Shown here piece by piece: positions 6,605 to 14,618 of a DNA stretch of 64,000 nt. Position numbers and translations under genes: made by a program. Location: contig NZ_JBODJB010000001.1 of the NCBI RefSeq assembly GCF_050611725.1, positions 1,612,001-1,676,000 of the forward strand, given 5' to 3'. The first letter of the stretch is position 1. Each line of letters starts with the position of its first letter. A model generated the notes under the pieces. It did no database searches. It was given only the letters and a program-made list of their open reading frames with translations, and had not been told where the DNA came from. This DNA comes from Ferruginibacter sp050611725. Its GTDB lineage: Bacteria; Bacteroidota; Bacteroidia; Chitinophagales; Chitinophagaceae.

Positions 6605-7885
6605 ATGCAACAAACAACAACGACAACAACATTCACAGGCTATCAAAAAATGGCCATTGCTATATTGGCATTGATACAATTCGCCGTAGTACTCGATTTC
6701 ATGGTGCTATCGCCATTAGGAGATGTGCTGATGAAATCGCTTGACATTAGTCCGAAACAATTTGGTTTTACTGTTTCTGCCTATGCATTTAGTGCCGGGA
6801 TATCTGGTGTGCTGGCAGCAGGCTTTGCCGATAAGTTCGATAGAAAGAAAATGCTTCTGGTGTTTTTCGTAGGCTTTATCGGCGGAACATTGTTTTGTGC
6901 TTTAGCAAACAACTATCACACATTACTGTTTGCCCGTATCATCACCGGTTTATTTGGTGGCGTAATTGGCGCTATCTCTATGGCCATTGTAGCAGATATT
7001 TTTGCTATGAACCAACGGGGAAGGGTAATGGGTTTTATACAAATGTCATTTGCAGCCAGTCAGGTATTGGGTATCCCTATTGGTTTGTATTTTTCAAATA
7101 TCTGGGGATGGCATGCACCATTCTTGATGATAGTGATACTAGGATTGCTGGTAGCATTAATGGCCTTGTTTCAATTAAAACCTGTTACAGCTCATTTGGC
7201 ATTACAATCCGATAAATCGGCTTTTTTGCACCTATGGCATACCGTTACTAATAAAAAATACAGAGTTGGATTTTTAGCAACAGCCTTTTTGTCAACCGGC
7301 GGATTTATGATGATGCCTTTCGGTAGTGCGTTCCTGGTAAACAATATAGGTATATTGAATGAGCAATTGCCGCTGATCTTCATGATAACAGGTATAGGTT
7401 CTTTGATCATTATGCCGATCATCGGAAAGTTGAGCGACAAAATTGATAAGTTCAAAATATTTGCCGCAGGTTCTCTATGGGCAACTGTAATGGTGATCGT
7501 TTATACGCATATGTCTGTAATGCCAATGTGGTTGGTGATTCTTATCAATGTTATTTTGTTTATGGGTATTATGAGTCGAATTGTTCCGGCTACGGCATTG
7601 GTATCGGCTATCCCTGAAATGAAAGACAGAGGAGCTTTTATGAGTATCAATGCTTCATTACAACAAATGTCGGGTGGTATTGCAGCGGCTTTTGCAGGAA
7701 TGGTAGTAGTACAAAAAACAAAATTCAGTCCGTTAGAACATTATGATACCTTGGGGTTTATTGTTGCAGGCTTAATGCTGTTAACCATTTATTTAGTGTA
7801 CCGAGTGAGTAAGGTTGTGAAAAATAAATATAGTGCTGCTGATAATACGATTAAAATGGAAAAGGATTTAGTTATAGCTGAATAA
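6605..7885 (+). CDS. MFS transporter (DHA1-like drug efflux)
   Basis: A 426-residue inner-membrane transporter with about 12 hydrophobic helices. Between helices 2 and 3 is GFADKFDRKKMLL, the MFS motif A, and the TM4-TM5 region has ARIITGLFGGVIGA, typical of proton-driven antiporters of the AraJ/DHA1 group. I chose the ATG at 6605, 10 nt after the preceding gene; the frame is open upstream to 6542, but that would overlap the small gene. The start encodes a threonine run (MQQTTTTTTF). Located behind a TetR gene, it likely exports a toxic compound or metabolite. Confidence 0.92.
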   Translation: MQQTTTTTTFTGYQKMAIAILALIQFAVVLDFMVLSPLGDVLMKSLDISPKQFGFTVSAYAFSAGISGVLAAGFADKFDRKKMLLVFFVGFIGGTLFCALANNYHTLLFARIITGLFGGVIGAISMAIVADIFAMNQRGRVMGFIQMSFAASQVLGIPIGLYFSNIWGWHAPFLMIVILGLLVALMALFQLKPVTAHLALQSDKSAFLHLWHTVTNKKYRVGFLATAFLSTGGFMMMPFGSAFLVNNIGILNEQLPLIFMITGIGSLIIMPIIGKLSDKIDKFKIFAAGSLWATVMVIVYTHMSVMPMWLVILINVILFMGIMSRIVPATALVSAIPEMKDRGAFMSINASLQQMSGGIAAAFAGMVVVQKTKFSPLEHYDTLGFIVAGLMLLTIYLVYRVSKVVKNKYSAADNTIKMEKDLVIAE

Positions 7886-7898
7886 CTAACTTTGCTGA

Positions 7899-8999
7899 AT
7901 GGAATTCGAAGATATCATAAATGCAAAACTGTCTAAGGAAGTAGACAGGCCGATGATGAAGAAAGATTCATTTCCGGTGAGTGATGCATTGGCGGGTTAT
8001 TTGCACAGAAATGATAGGGATATTAATTTACCGATCGTTTATAAAGATCTGCTCAATTATCGATATGCAACTTCATTAAAAGATAAAAACGGAAAGATCA
8101 CTCACTGGGAAAATGCAGTGTACGATCTGAAGGAAATGGAATTCCTAAATGAAGCATTAATAAAAACCTATGCAATTTTAAAAACAGAAGGCGATCTGAG
8201 TTTTAGCAAACATCTTTATGTAGAAAGAATTGATTTCTGCGAATTTGGCAATAGTGTTCCATTCAGAATAAGAATACGCAATCAGGTAAACGACAACTAC
8301 GATCATTTTTATGTAAAGTCTGCCGATGCTTCCCGTATTTACGGATTGGAACTGGAAGATATGTTGTCACCCAACCGCATAACATTTCTCTATCATAAAA
8401 ACACTTTGGTTGAAGAGCATATACCCGGAATACCGGGAGATGTCTTTATTGATAATTATTTGAATCTCCCTGAAGCCAATAAAGTACGTATTGCCAAAGA
8501 GTTTGTAAAATTTAATGAACGTTGTTTTGCAAGGTTGCTGGGAGATATGCGTAGTTATAATTTTGTGGTAGATATTACGCCTGATATTGAAGACTACCAG
8601 TACCGCATACGTGCAATTGATTTTGATCAACAGAGCTACGAAGGAAGAAAGAATTTATACCTGCCACAGTTTTACAAAGAAAATTACGAGTATGTGCAAT
8701 TGGTGCTGAATACATTAAGTCCTGAAGTGATTGCCCAATATAGGGTAGAAGAGCGTACAACAATGGCTTTAAGAGTAATTGCATCTCGTCGTCGCTTAAT
8801 GGAATTGCTGAATATTATGAGTAAGGATGAAATATCTGAAAATTATAAGGTTAAGATTTTGAGAGAAGAACTAAATGCTCATTTCGATAATAACTATTTT
8901 TCTAAATGCAAAACAATGGGAGAGTTGGTTAAACGACAACTTAAACAAATGTTGCAAAAGCATTTGAATCAGTTTCAGAAGATACAATCAGGGTTTTAA
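7899..8999 (+). CDS. Conserved protein with kinase-like (APH/PKL) motifs
   Basis: A 366-residue cytosolic protein that I cannot assign to a named family. The middle resembles a minimal protein-kinase-like fold: a strand ending in a lysine (HFYVK, Lys140), a hinge-like VEEHIPG (171-177), then GDMRSYN (215-221), which resembles the catalytic loop of aminoglycoside phosphotransferases (Asp216, Asn221), and IDFD (240-243), resembling the metal-binding DFG/DFD. The C-terminal 100 residues are helical. It lies 13 nt after the MFS gene in the same operon, so it may modify the exported compound or act in the same response. The kinase assignment is inference from motif order. Confidence 0.5.
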   Translation: MEFEDIINAKLSKEVDRPMMKKDSFPVSDALAGYLHRNDRDINLPIVYKDLLNYRYATSLKDKNGKITHWENAVYDLKEMEFLNEALIKTYAILKTEGDLSFSKHLYVERIDFCEFGNSVPFRIRIRNQVNDNYDHFYVKSADASRIYGLELEDMLSPNRITFLYHKNTLVEEHIPGIPGDVFIDNYLNLPEANKVRIAKEFVKFNERCFARLLGDMRSYNFVVDITPDIEDYQYRIRAIDFDQQSYEGRKNLYLPQFYKENYEYVQLVLNTLSPEVIAQYRVEERTTMALRVIASRRRLMELLNIMSKDEISENYKVKILREELNAHFDNNYFSKCKTMGELVKRQLKQMLQKHLNQFQKIQSGF

Positions 9000-9007
9000 G
9001 AGAGCAT

Positions 9008-9110
9008 AGCCCCAAGCTTCTAGCTACAAGGGAGAAGCAAAGAAACTCGATTCAGTATGCTTGTCCCTTGGGGCTTATCCCTTGCAGCTTCTTACAGCCC
9101 ATGCATCAGC
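9008..9110. repeat. Inverted quasi-repeat at the 3' ends of two convergent genes
   Basis: AGCCCCAAG (9008-9016) is perfectly inverted at 9067-9075, and AGCTACAAGGGA (about 9022-9033) is mirrored by TCCCTTGCAGCT (from about 9078). The right arm overlaps the stop codon of the HAD gene. There is no T-run. Confidence 0.55.
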
Positions 9111-9748
9111 AATTCATTAAAATTTTGCAGCGATGATATTTTAAGATCGGCGGCATTAAATTTAGGATGCTGGCTTTCATGTGGAGCAGGAATTACCACA
9201 CATTTCATTCTTGCAGCCTTCGCAGCAATTAATCCATTAAAAGAATCTTCAAAGCAAATACATTCGCTTGGATTGCTCCCTAGTTTTGAAGCACAGTTCA
9301 AATATACTTCAGGATGAGGTTTGCCATATTGCAGGTCGTCTGCCGAAGAAATAGCCTGTAAATAATTGCCTACGCCTAATTTTTTCACAACAGTGTCGAT
9401 TACATGATATCCGGAAGAAGTTGCTAACCCGATCTTAAATCTTCTTTCAATAAAAAAATTAAAAATGTGCTCAAGCCCCGGCATGGCTTTGCCCTTTGTT
9501 GTGATCTTGTTTGCGACAGTTTCTACAATATCTTTTTCTGCACGGATTGCATTTTCCATTGGTATTTTATAAACAGAGAACCACCAGTTCACAAATTCTT
9601 TGGTGCGTAAGCCTGTAGTGGTTGAATATTGTTCTTGTGTGATCTTTATACCATGTTTTGCAAAAACTTCGTCTGTGGCTTCACTCCATAATGGTTCACT
9701 ATCTATCAGTACACCATCCATATCAAAAATTACTGTATTCAATTTCAT
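9092..9748 (-). CDS. HAD-superfamily phosphatase (sugar-phosphatase/beta-PGM-like)
   Basis: A 218-residue cytosolic HAD enzyme. Motif I is FDMDGVLIDSEPLW (Asp9 nucleophile, Asp11), followed by a helical cap, motif II TSSG (near residue 116), a conserved Lys (GKPHPEVY, near 167) and motif IV FEDSFNG. DSEPLW and the overall length resemble 2-deoxyglucose-6-phosphate/hexitol phosphatases (YniC) and beta-phosphoglucomutases. Substrate cannot be told. It is monocistronic and convergent with the kinase-like gene. Confidence 0.85.
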   Translation of the reverse strand: MKLNTVIFDMDGVLIDSEPLWSEATDEVFAKHGIKITQEQYSTTTGLRTKEFVNWWFSVYKIPMENAIRAEKDIVETVANKITTKGKAMPGLEHIFNFFIERRFKIGLATSSGYHVIDTVVKKLGVGNYLQAISSADDLQYGKPHPEVYLNCASKLGSNPSECICFEDSFNGLIAAKAARMKCVVIPAPHESQHPKFNAADLKISSLQNFNELLMHGL

Positions 9749-9843
9749 AGATACAAAGATAACTCATAGAGAAATATCTATTTGTATTGAGTATTCAATC
9801 TAATCAATCTGTACATTTGTGATCAGATTAAACACACTCATAC

Positions 9844-10620
9844 ATGGCTGCCTGGTGGGAAAAATTTAAGGAAACAAAACTGGTGAAAGGTACAATTTAC
9901 GTCATCGTTGGTGTACTTACTTATCCGGGTTTAAATATGATCAACAGATTGAAGATCACCGGTATGGAAAATCTTCAGAAACTCCCCAAAAAAAATGTTT
10001 TATTCATCAGTAATCATCAAACTTATTTTGCAGATGTAATTACATTTCTTCATATTTTTTGTGCAGTAAGCTGGCGAAAAAAAAATGGGTTAGGCATTCC
10101 TTATTATTTACTATGGCCATTTACAAAAGTTAAATATGTTGCTGCGGAGGAAACGATGAAGAAGAGTTTTATCAGCAGATTATTTATGCTTGCGGGAGCA
10201 TTAACAGTTAGGCGTACATGGAATGACGGGAGTAAGGAAGTTAGAAGAACATTGGATCCTAGCGACACAAGAAAAATTGAAAGAGCATTGCAAAATAATT
10301 GGGTCATTACATTTCCGCAGGGTACCACCAAGCCATTTGCTCCTGGTAGAAAAGGCACAGCCTTTATTATTAAACAACATAAACCCATTGTAATACCTGT
10401 TGTTATCAATGGCTTTTGGAGAGCGTTCAATAAAAAGGGGTTGAAGTTTAAAAAAACAGGTGTGCTCTTATCCGTAAGATTTAAAGAACCCATGCAAATA
10501 AACTACAACGATACCACCGAAGCAATATTAGCACAGATCATGGATGCAATTGAACAAAGTAAAGAGCACATGTTCAAGGGAAAACATCATAAGCCAGTTG
10601 TTGAAACCAAAGTATCTTGA
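9844..10620 (+). CDS. plsC: 1-acyl-sn-glycerol-3-phosphate acyltransferase family (PlsC)
   Basis: A 258-residue membrane-associated acyltransferase for lysophosphatidic acid or a related lysolipid. It has an N-terminal hydrophobic stretch, block I NHQTYFAD (from residue 58), block III FPQGTTKPFAPGRKG (near 159-173) and block IV VIPVVINGFW. Block I is odd: the usual spacing is His-x4-Asp, whereas here Asp follows His after five residues. Gln replaces Glu in the FPEGT motif. Both suggest a divergent branch. A thioesterase gene is convergent downstream. Confidence 0.8.
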   Translation: MAAWWEKFKETKLVKGTIYVIVGVLTYPGLNMINRLKITGMENLQKLPKKNVLFISNHQTYFADVITFLHIFCAVSWRKKNGLGIPYYLLWPFTKVKYVAAEETMKKSFISRLFMLAGALTVRRTWNDGSKEVRRTLDPSDTRKIERALQNNWVITFPQGTTKPFAPGRKGTAFIIKQHKPIVIPVVINGFWRAFNKKGLKFKKTGVLLSVRFKEPMQINYNDTTEAILAQIMDAIEQSKEHMFKGKHHKPVVETKVS

Positions 10621-10668
10621 GTTGAAAGTACTATCCGTTGTCCGTAGTCGGTTGTCTATCGTCTGTTA
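10621..10668. repeat. Quasi-tandem repeat (TCCGTTG/TCGGTTG word) encoding a protein tail
   Basis: The stretch between the plsC stop and the thioesterase core repeats related words (CCGTTGTCCG, TCGGTTGTC, TCGTCTGTT). Read on the minus strand, it is the stop codon and C-terminal tail of the thioesterase. Confidence 0.5.
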
Positions 10669-11173
10669 GAAACAGTGCCTTTAACTCATCCGCATCCTGC
10701 GGTTTCATCTTTCCACCTAATATCAATCTTAGCTGTCTTCTTCTCAAAGCACCGGCATACAATCTTTTTTCTTCGTCTGTTTCAGGAATTAATTCATTTG
10801 TTATAGCCTGTGGTTTATTTTTTTCATTCAATGAAACAAAGGTCATAAACGCTTCATTACTCTTGTAACGATGTTTGCCAATGGCATCTTCTCCCCAAAC
10901 TGTAAGATGCACTTCCATACTTGTCTTAAATGTTCTTGTCAATTTGGCTTCAATATGTACCACATTGCCCAAACGTATCGGGTTTTCAAAAGAGATATTA
11001 TCTACAGACGCTGTAACACAGGCTGTTTCTGTATGTTTCATTGTAGCCAATGCCGCCGCAATATCCATCCAATACATTAATCTACCTCCCATTAAGTTGC
11101 CCAAATGATTGGTATCATTCGGCATTACCAGTTCAGTCATAACTACCAGCGATTCGGATGCTTTCTTTTCCAT
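10631..11173 (-). CDS. Acyl-CoA thioesterase, hotdog fold (YciA/BACH-like)
   Basis: A 180-residue cytosolic acyl-CoA hydrolase. The hotdog core has PNDTNHLGNLMGGRLMYWMD (residues about 18-37), the usual catalytic region with Asn/Asp and Gly-rich helix, followed by SVDNISFENPI and the C-terminal strand FMTFVSLN. I chose Met at 11173 (MEKKASES); an in-frame ATG six codons upstream (11191) is possible. The last 11 residues (TDDRQPTTDNG) are encoded by an intergenic quasi-repeat that follows plsC, so the natural C-terminus has probably been extended. Confidence 0.88.
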   Translation of the reverse strand: MEKKASESLVVMTELVMPNDTNHLGNLMGGRLMYWMDIAAALATMKHTETACVTASVDNISFENPIRLGNVVHIEAKLTRTFKTSMEVHLTVWGEDAIGKHRYKSNEAFMTFVSLNEKNKPQAITNELIPETDEEKRLYAGALRRRQLRLILGGKMKPQDADELKALFLTDDRQPTTDNG

Positions 11174-11258
11174 ACAATTACTTTTTATCAAAGATAGGCA
11201 GCTTTAATTTATTTGGTAATTCGTTTTGATTGATGCAACTTAGATGACAATTTTTTTT

Positions 11259-12482
11259 ATGGTGTCGTTCGACAATACTGAATTAGCTTTTGCATATAAA
11301 ACAACAGCCGAATTAAAAAAAGCCAATTTCCTCTTTTCATCAATGGGTAAACCATGGCTTGTTAATGTCGGATTAAAATTAATTCCAACGGCCATTAAAT
11401 GGAATTTACCTTTTACAAAAAAGATCATTCGCAATACCATCTTTCAACAATTTGTTGGCGGTGAAACTTTGTCTGAAACTGCGGTGGTAGCTGATAGATT
11501 AGAAAATTATGGCGTACAGGTAATACTGGATTACGGGGTTGAAGGAGGTGAAGACGGCGAAGCAGGGTTTGATCATTCAACCGAAGAGTTTATCAGAGTG
11601 ATCGATTATGCTGCAACGCAATCCAATATTCCTTTTATGAGTATAAAGGTTACAGGATTTGCACGTTTTGGGTTATTAGAAAAATTAGATAGCTCGATGA
11701 ATGCTAATTCAGGTACACTGATGAAAAGATATTTGCAGGCTGTTGAAAAACTTTCTCCAGAAGAAAAAAATGAATGGCATGCAGTAAGATCACGGATGCT
11801 AAAACTTTGTGAGGTTGCTGCGAATAAGAAGATCGGTATACTGGTAGATGCAGAAGAAACCTGGATACAGGACCCGGTAGATGCATTAACCATTTTAATG
11901 ATGGATACTTTTAACAAAGGTCGTTCGGTGATTTATAACACAGTTCAACTGTACAGGCACGACAGGTTAAAATTTTTGCATGATATGTATGAAGCGGCTA
12001 CAGAACGAGATTTTACGCTTGGCGTTAAAATTGTAAGAGGAGCGTATATGGAAAAGGAGCGGAGCAGAGCTGCAGAAATGAATTACCAATCTCCTATACA
12101 ACCTGATAAAGCCGCCTGCGATAAAGATTACAATGCAGCAGTAGATTTTTGCATTGGTAATCTACACCAGATATCTGTTATTGTAGCATCGCATAACGAA
12201 CATAGTAATTTGTTCACCATACAGTTGATGCAGGAGAAAAATATCCCACTTGATCATAACCATGTTCATTTTTCGCAATTGTATGGAATGAGCGATAATA
12301 TTACTTTTAATTTAGCAGCCGCCGGTTGCCGGGTAAGTAAGTATTTACCCTTTGGACCGATAAAAGATGTGATCCCTTATTTAATGCGTAGGGCCCAGGA
12401 AAATACTTCTGTCAGTGGACAAACAGGCCGAGAGTTATTGTTGATAAAAAAGGAATTAAAAAGGCGCAGCATAAAAAACTGA
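11259..12482 (+). CDS. putA: Proline dehydrogenase (monofunctional)
   Basis: About 407 residues; FAD-dependent oxidation of proline to pyrroline-5-carboxylate, the first step of proline catabolism, at the inner face of the membrane. The TIM-barrel signatures are visible: LDYGVEGGED near residue 95, KVTGFARFGLL near 135, the strand VKIVRGAYMEKER near 255 and the C-terminal YLPFGPIKDVIPYLMRRAQEN, which binds substrate and FAD. No P5C dehydrogenase domain is fused. The start MVSFDNTE aligns best with related proteins; an ATG 15 nt upstream (11244) is possible. The gene symbol is approximate, since full PutA is bifunctional. proC lies elsewhere at 54369. Confidence 0.88.
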   Translation: MVSFDNTELAFAYKTTAELKKANFLFSSMGKPWLVNVGLKLIPTAIKWNLPFTKKIIRNTIFQQFVGGETLSETAVVADRLENYGVQVILDYGVEGGEDGEAGFDHSTEEFIRVIDYAATQSNIPFMSIKVTGFARFGLLEKLDSSMNANSGTLMKRYLQAVEKLSPEEKNEWHAVRSRMLKLCEVAANKKIGILVDAEETWIQDPVDALTILMMDTFNKGRSVIYNTVQLYRHDRLKFLHDMYEAATERDFTLGVKIVRGAYMEKERSRAAEMNYQSPIQPDKAACDKDYNAAVDFCIGNLHQISVIVASHNEHSNLFTIQLMQEKNIPLDHNHVHFSQLYGMSDNITFNLAAAGCRVSKYLPFGPIKDVIPYLMRRAQENTSVSGQTGRELLLIKKELKRRSIKN

Positions 12483-12536
12483 ACGATCTTTATAAATTAG
12501 ATGAATAACCTTTAAATTGTACTAAAATTAATTTTT

Positions 12537-13046
12537 ATGAGTGATACCAATACTTCTACTGATGTTTTAAATTTTGCCGAGGAAGATAATTCCAAGCTTC
12601 CGCAAGGTTTAAATATATTGACAATTCTAACTTTTATCGGTTGTGCTTTTGCGTTATTAATAACTGCTGCTACGCCGTTTATTATGAAGATGTCGAAAGA
12701 GTTTATGGATAAAGCTTTGAGAATGAGCCAGGATATGACCTCCAAGCAAATAGAAGAAATTGAACGAGGAAAACAAATGATTGAATTAACGCAGCAAAAT
12801 ATAGTACCATTAACCATTGTAGGTTTGATTGGTGTTATTGCTTGTTTTCTTGGAGCTTTATGGATGCGTAAACGCAAAAAGGATGGTTATTGGTTGTATG
12901 TTGCCGGTGAAGTGCTGCCAATAGCGGGTAGCTTGATCTTTTTAGGTACTGCACAGTTTGCAGACTGGAAAAGCTATTTTGGGCTAGCCATTCCTGCAAT
13001 ATTTATCATTTTGTATTCAATGCAAAAGAAGTATTTAACCAAGTAA
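12537..13046 (+). CDS. Hypothetical four-helix membrane protein
   Basis: A 169-residue integral membrane protein I cannot name. After a polar, acidic N-terminus of about 22 residues come TM segments at about 25-50, 84-106, 118-138 and 143-161. An amphipathic stretch (residues 51-82, rich in Lys, Glu and Met) separates the first two, and MRKRKK makes a positive loop after the second. It follows proline dehydrogenase by 54 nt and may be co-transcribed, but a functional link is not evident. Confidence 0.65.
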   Translation: MSDTNTSTDVLNFAEEDNSKLPQGLNILTILTFIGCAFALLITAATPFIMKMSKEFMDKALRMSQDMTSKQIEEIERGKQMIELTQQNIVPLTIVGLIGVIACFLGALWMRKRKKDGYWLYVAGEVLPIAGSLIFLGTAQFADWKSYFGLAIPAIFIILYSMQKKYLTK

Positions 13047-13084
13047 GTGTTGGTAGTAGCAAATGAGTTTACAAGCTGTTTAAC

Positions 13085-13357
13085 ATGCAACGAAGAGAAA
13101 TAATTCTTATTTCATTTCTTTTGTTGATATCCTGTAATGTGTATGCTGAAGGGCAGGCAGGACTGGATACACTTATACTGCTTGTCTATACATTTTTCAT
13201 TTTATTATACACATTAATAGGTGGTCTGATTATAAAAGCTATTTCAGTTTTTATAAAAGTAAAGAAGCCAAAGACTATTTGGTTTTGTTTTGGAATTGCA
13301 TTTTGTGTAGTGGTCTTATTATTTGCAATAGTAGGGGATAGTATTATTCCCTTTTAA
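13085..13357 (+). CDS. Small hypothetical membrane protein
   Basis: A 90-residue protein with a signal-like N-terminus (ending in the VYA-E region) and two hydrophobic helices at about 30-57 and 66-88, separated by a basic loop (KVKKPK). No family recognised. It lies 38 nt after another membrane protein gene on the same strand. Confidence 0.5.
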   Translation: MQRREIILISFLLLISCNVYAEGQAGLDTLILLVYTFFILLYTLIGGLIIKAISVFIKVKKPKTIWFCFGIAFCVVVLLFAIVGDSIIPF

Positions 13358-13398
13358 TGATCGAATTTTGTTGAGCGGTTACCGCACATTTCGCTTTG

Positions 13399-14586
13399 TT
13401 ACCAAGCCTTTGATATACTACCATTCAGTATTTTCACGAAATACAAATGCTTGTTTTCAAAATAATCCGGTATCGTATTTTCTTTTTTCAATTTTACAGG
13501 ATGGAAATTATATTCTGTAAATACTTTAAAGGTTTTGTCATTTATATGACTCATAAAATCATTCGGATTTTTGGCCAATAATTTTGTGAACAGATAAGCA
13601 CATTCGAAACCTTTGAATGCCATGTCGCTTGGTTTCCCTTTATACTTTTTTAGAAATGCATTGGTAATGATCTTGCTGTAATTATCCTGTTTGGTATTGA
13701 AGTATGGCGAAGTGAAATAGATGGGAAAATCTTTATATTCTTCTTTCGTTACTAAAGATTTAAATCCATCCCAATTGGGCATACCGATCAGCGTTAGTTG
13801 ATATGTTTTGTTTAGATCATAACAAGTAGAGGCTAAGTTGCTTGCAAAACTTTCATCCAAACTGCCACCTATTATTACCGTTTGCCTTGTAGAGTCTAAT
13901 TTAAATGCGGATGTTTTAATAGTGCTATCAAAATTCAGTATCTGAATATCAAGGAAATTTCTTCCATCTTGTTCATTCAGGTCTTTGAAATAGGCTGCAA
14001 CTTTATCTTCCTGTGTGCCTTTTTTTCTACAAAGAATGATCTTATCTGTGCCATGGTTTTGTAAAATATAACTGAATATGGCTTCACAATGGGCTTTTAA
14101 AGTCGAATTAACTACAACTACAAAAGGGTTTGCGGTAATACCTCCATCATTTGGATAAGTTGCAGAAATAAAGGGAATATTTTTTCTAAGAGCAAAATCT
14201 GCTAATTGTTTGTATTCGAAATCTTTAACTGAGCCAATGATCAGATCGAGTTTATCTAAACTTTTGTTGCTGATCAAAGTAGGTATAGGTGTGGTATAAG
14301 ATTTTGTATCGTAAATAAAAGCCTGGGCATTTGCATTCCAAAGCTTCATTGAGTCAAAAGCCGTTTCAGCCCCTTGAACAAAATCAATTCCGGGCAATAC
14401 AAATTTTGGAATGCCTTGCTTATACCTGAAATTACCTGAAGTGCTGAACAGTGAATCCAAATAGAGCGGAGCAAAAACACCAACATTATAGGTTTTAAGT
14501 ACAGGTACAGAATCTGTTTGTGCAATTAATTTATTATTACAAAAAATACTTGCTGCAAAAAGTAAAACCAATAGCCATCTTTTCAT
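13399..14586 (-). CDS. Periplasmic-binding-protein type I-like secreted protein
   Basis: A 395-residue exported protein with a signal peptide ending in LIAQ (residues 1-23). The remainder resembles the Leu/Ile/Val-binding (PBP type I) fold used by ABC importers and receptors: an initial strand YNVGVFAPLYLD, the FVQGAETAFD helix, LDLIIGSVKDFE and IPFISATYPND near residues 130-165. No permease or ATPase genes are near. It follows guaA by 32 nt on the same strand and is probably co-transcribed. In Bacteroidota such orphan proteins are often cell-wall or lipoprotein associated; function unknown. Confidence 0.7.
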   Translation of the reverse strand: MKRWLLVLLFAASIFCNNKLIAQTDSVPVLKTYNVGVFAPLYLDSLFSTSGNFRYKQGIPKFVLPGIDFVQGAETAFDSMKLWNANAQAFIYDTKSYTTPIPTLISNKSLDKLDLIIGSVKDFEYKQLADFALRKNIPFISATYPNDGGITANPFVVVVNSTLKAHCEAIFSYILQNHGTDKIILCRKKGTQEDKVAAYFKDLNEQDGRNFLDIQILNFDSTIKTSAFKLDSTRQTVIIGGSLDESFASNLASTCYDLNKTYQLTLIGMPNWDGFKSLVTKEEYKDFPIYFTSPYFNTKQDNYSKIITNAFLKKYKGKPSDMAFKGFECAYLFTKLLAKNPNDFMSHINDKTFKVFTEYNFHPVKLKKENTIPDYFENKHLYFVKILNGSISKAW

Positions 14587-14618
14587 AACCTTAAACCTTT
14601 AAACGTGTTAAACCTTTT
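14587..14618. repeat. Short quasi-tandem repeat (TTAAACC word)
   Basis: The 32-nt gap between guaA and its downstream gene is built from TTAAACC, TTTAAACGTG and TTAAACC, the same style as other quasi-repeat gaps of the window. Confidence 0.4.

Noticed and set aside
7887..7894. TAACTTTG promoter-like box before the kinase-like gene
   Set aside because: It overlaps the MFS stop region and lies 4 nt before the ATG, so transcription would begin inside the gene; chance match in an AT-rich region.
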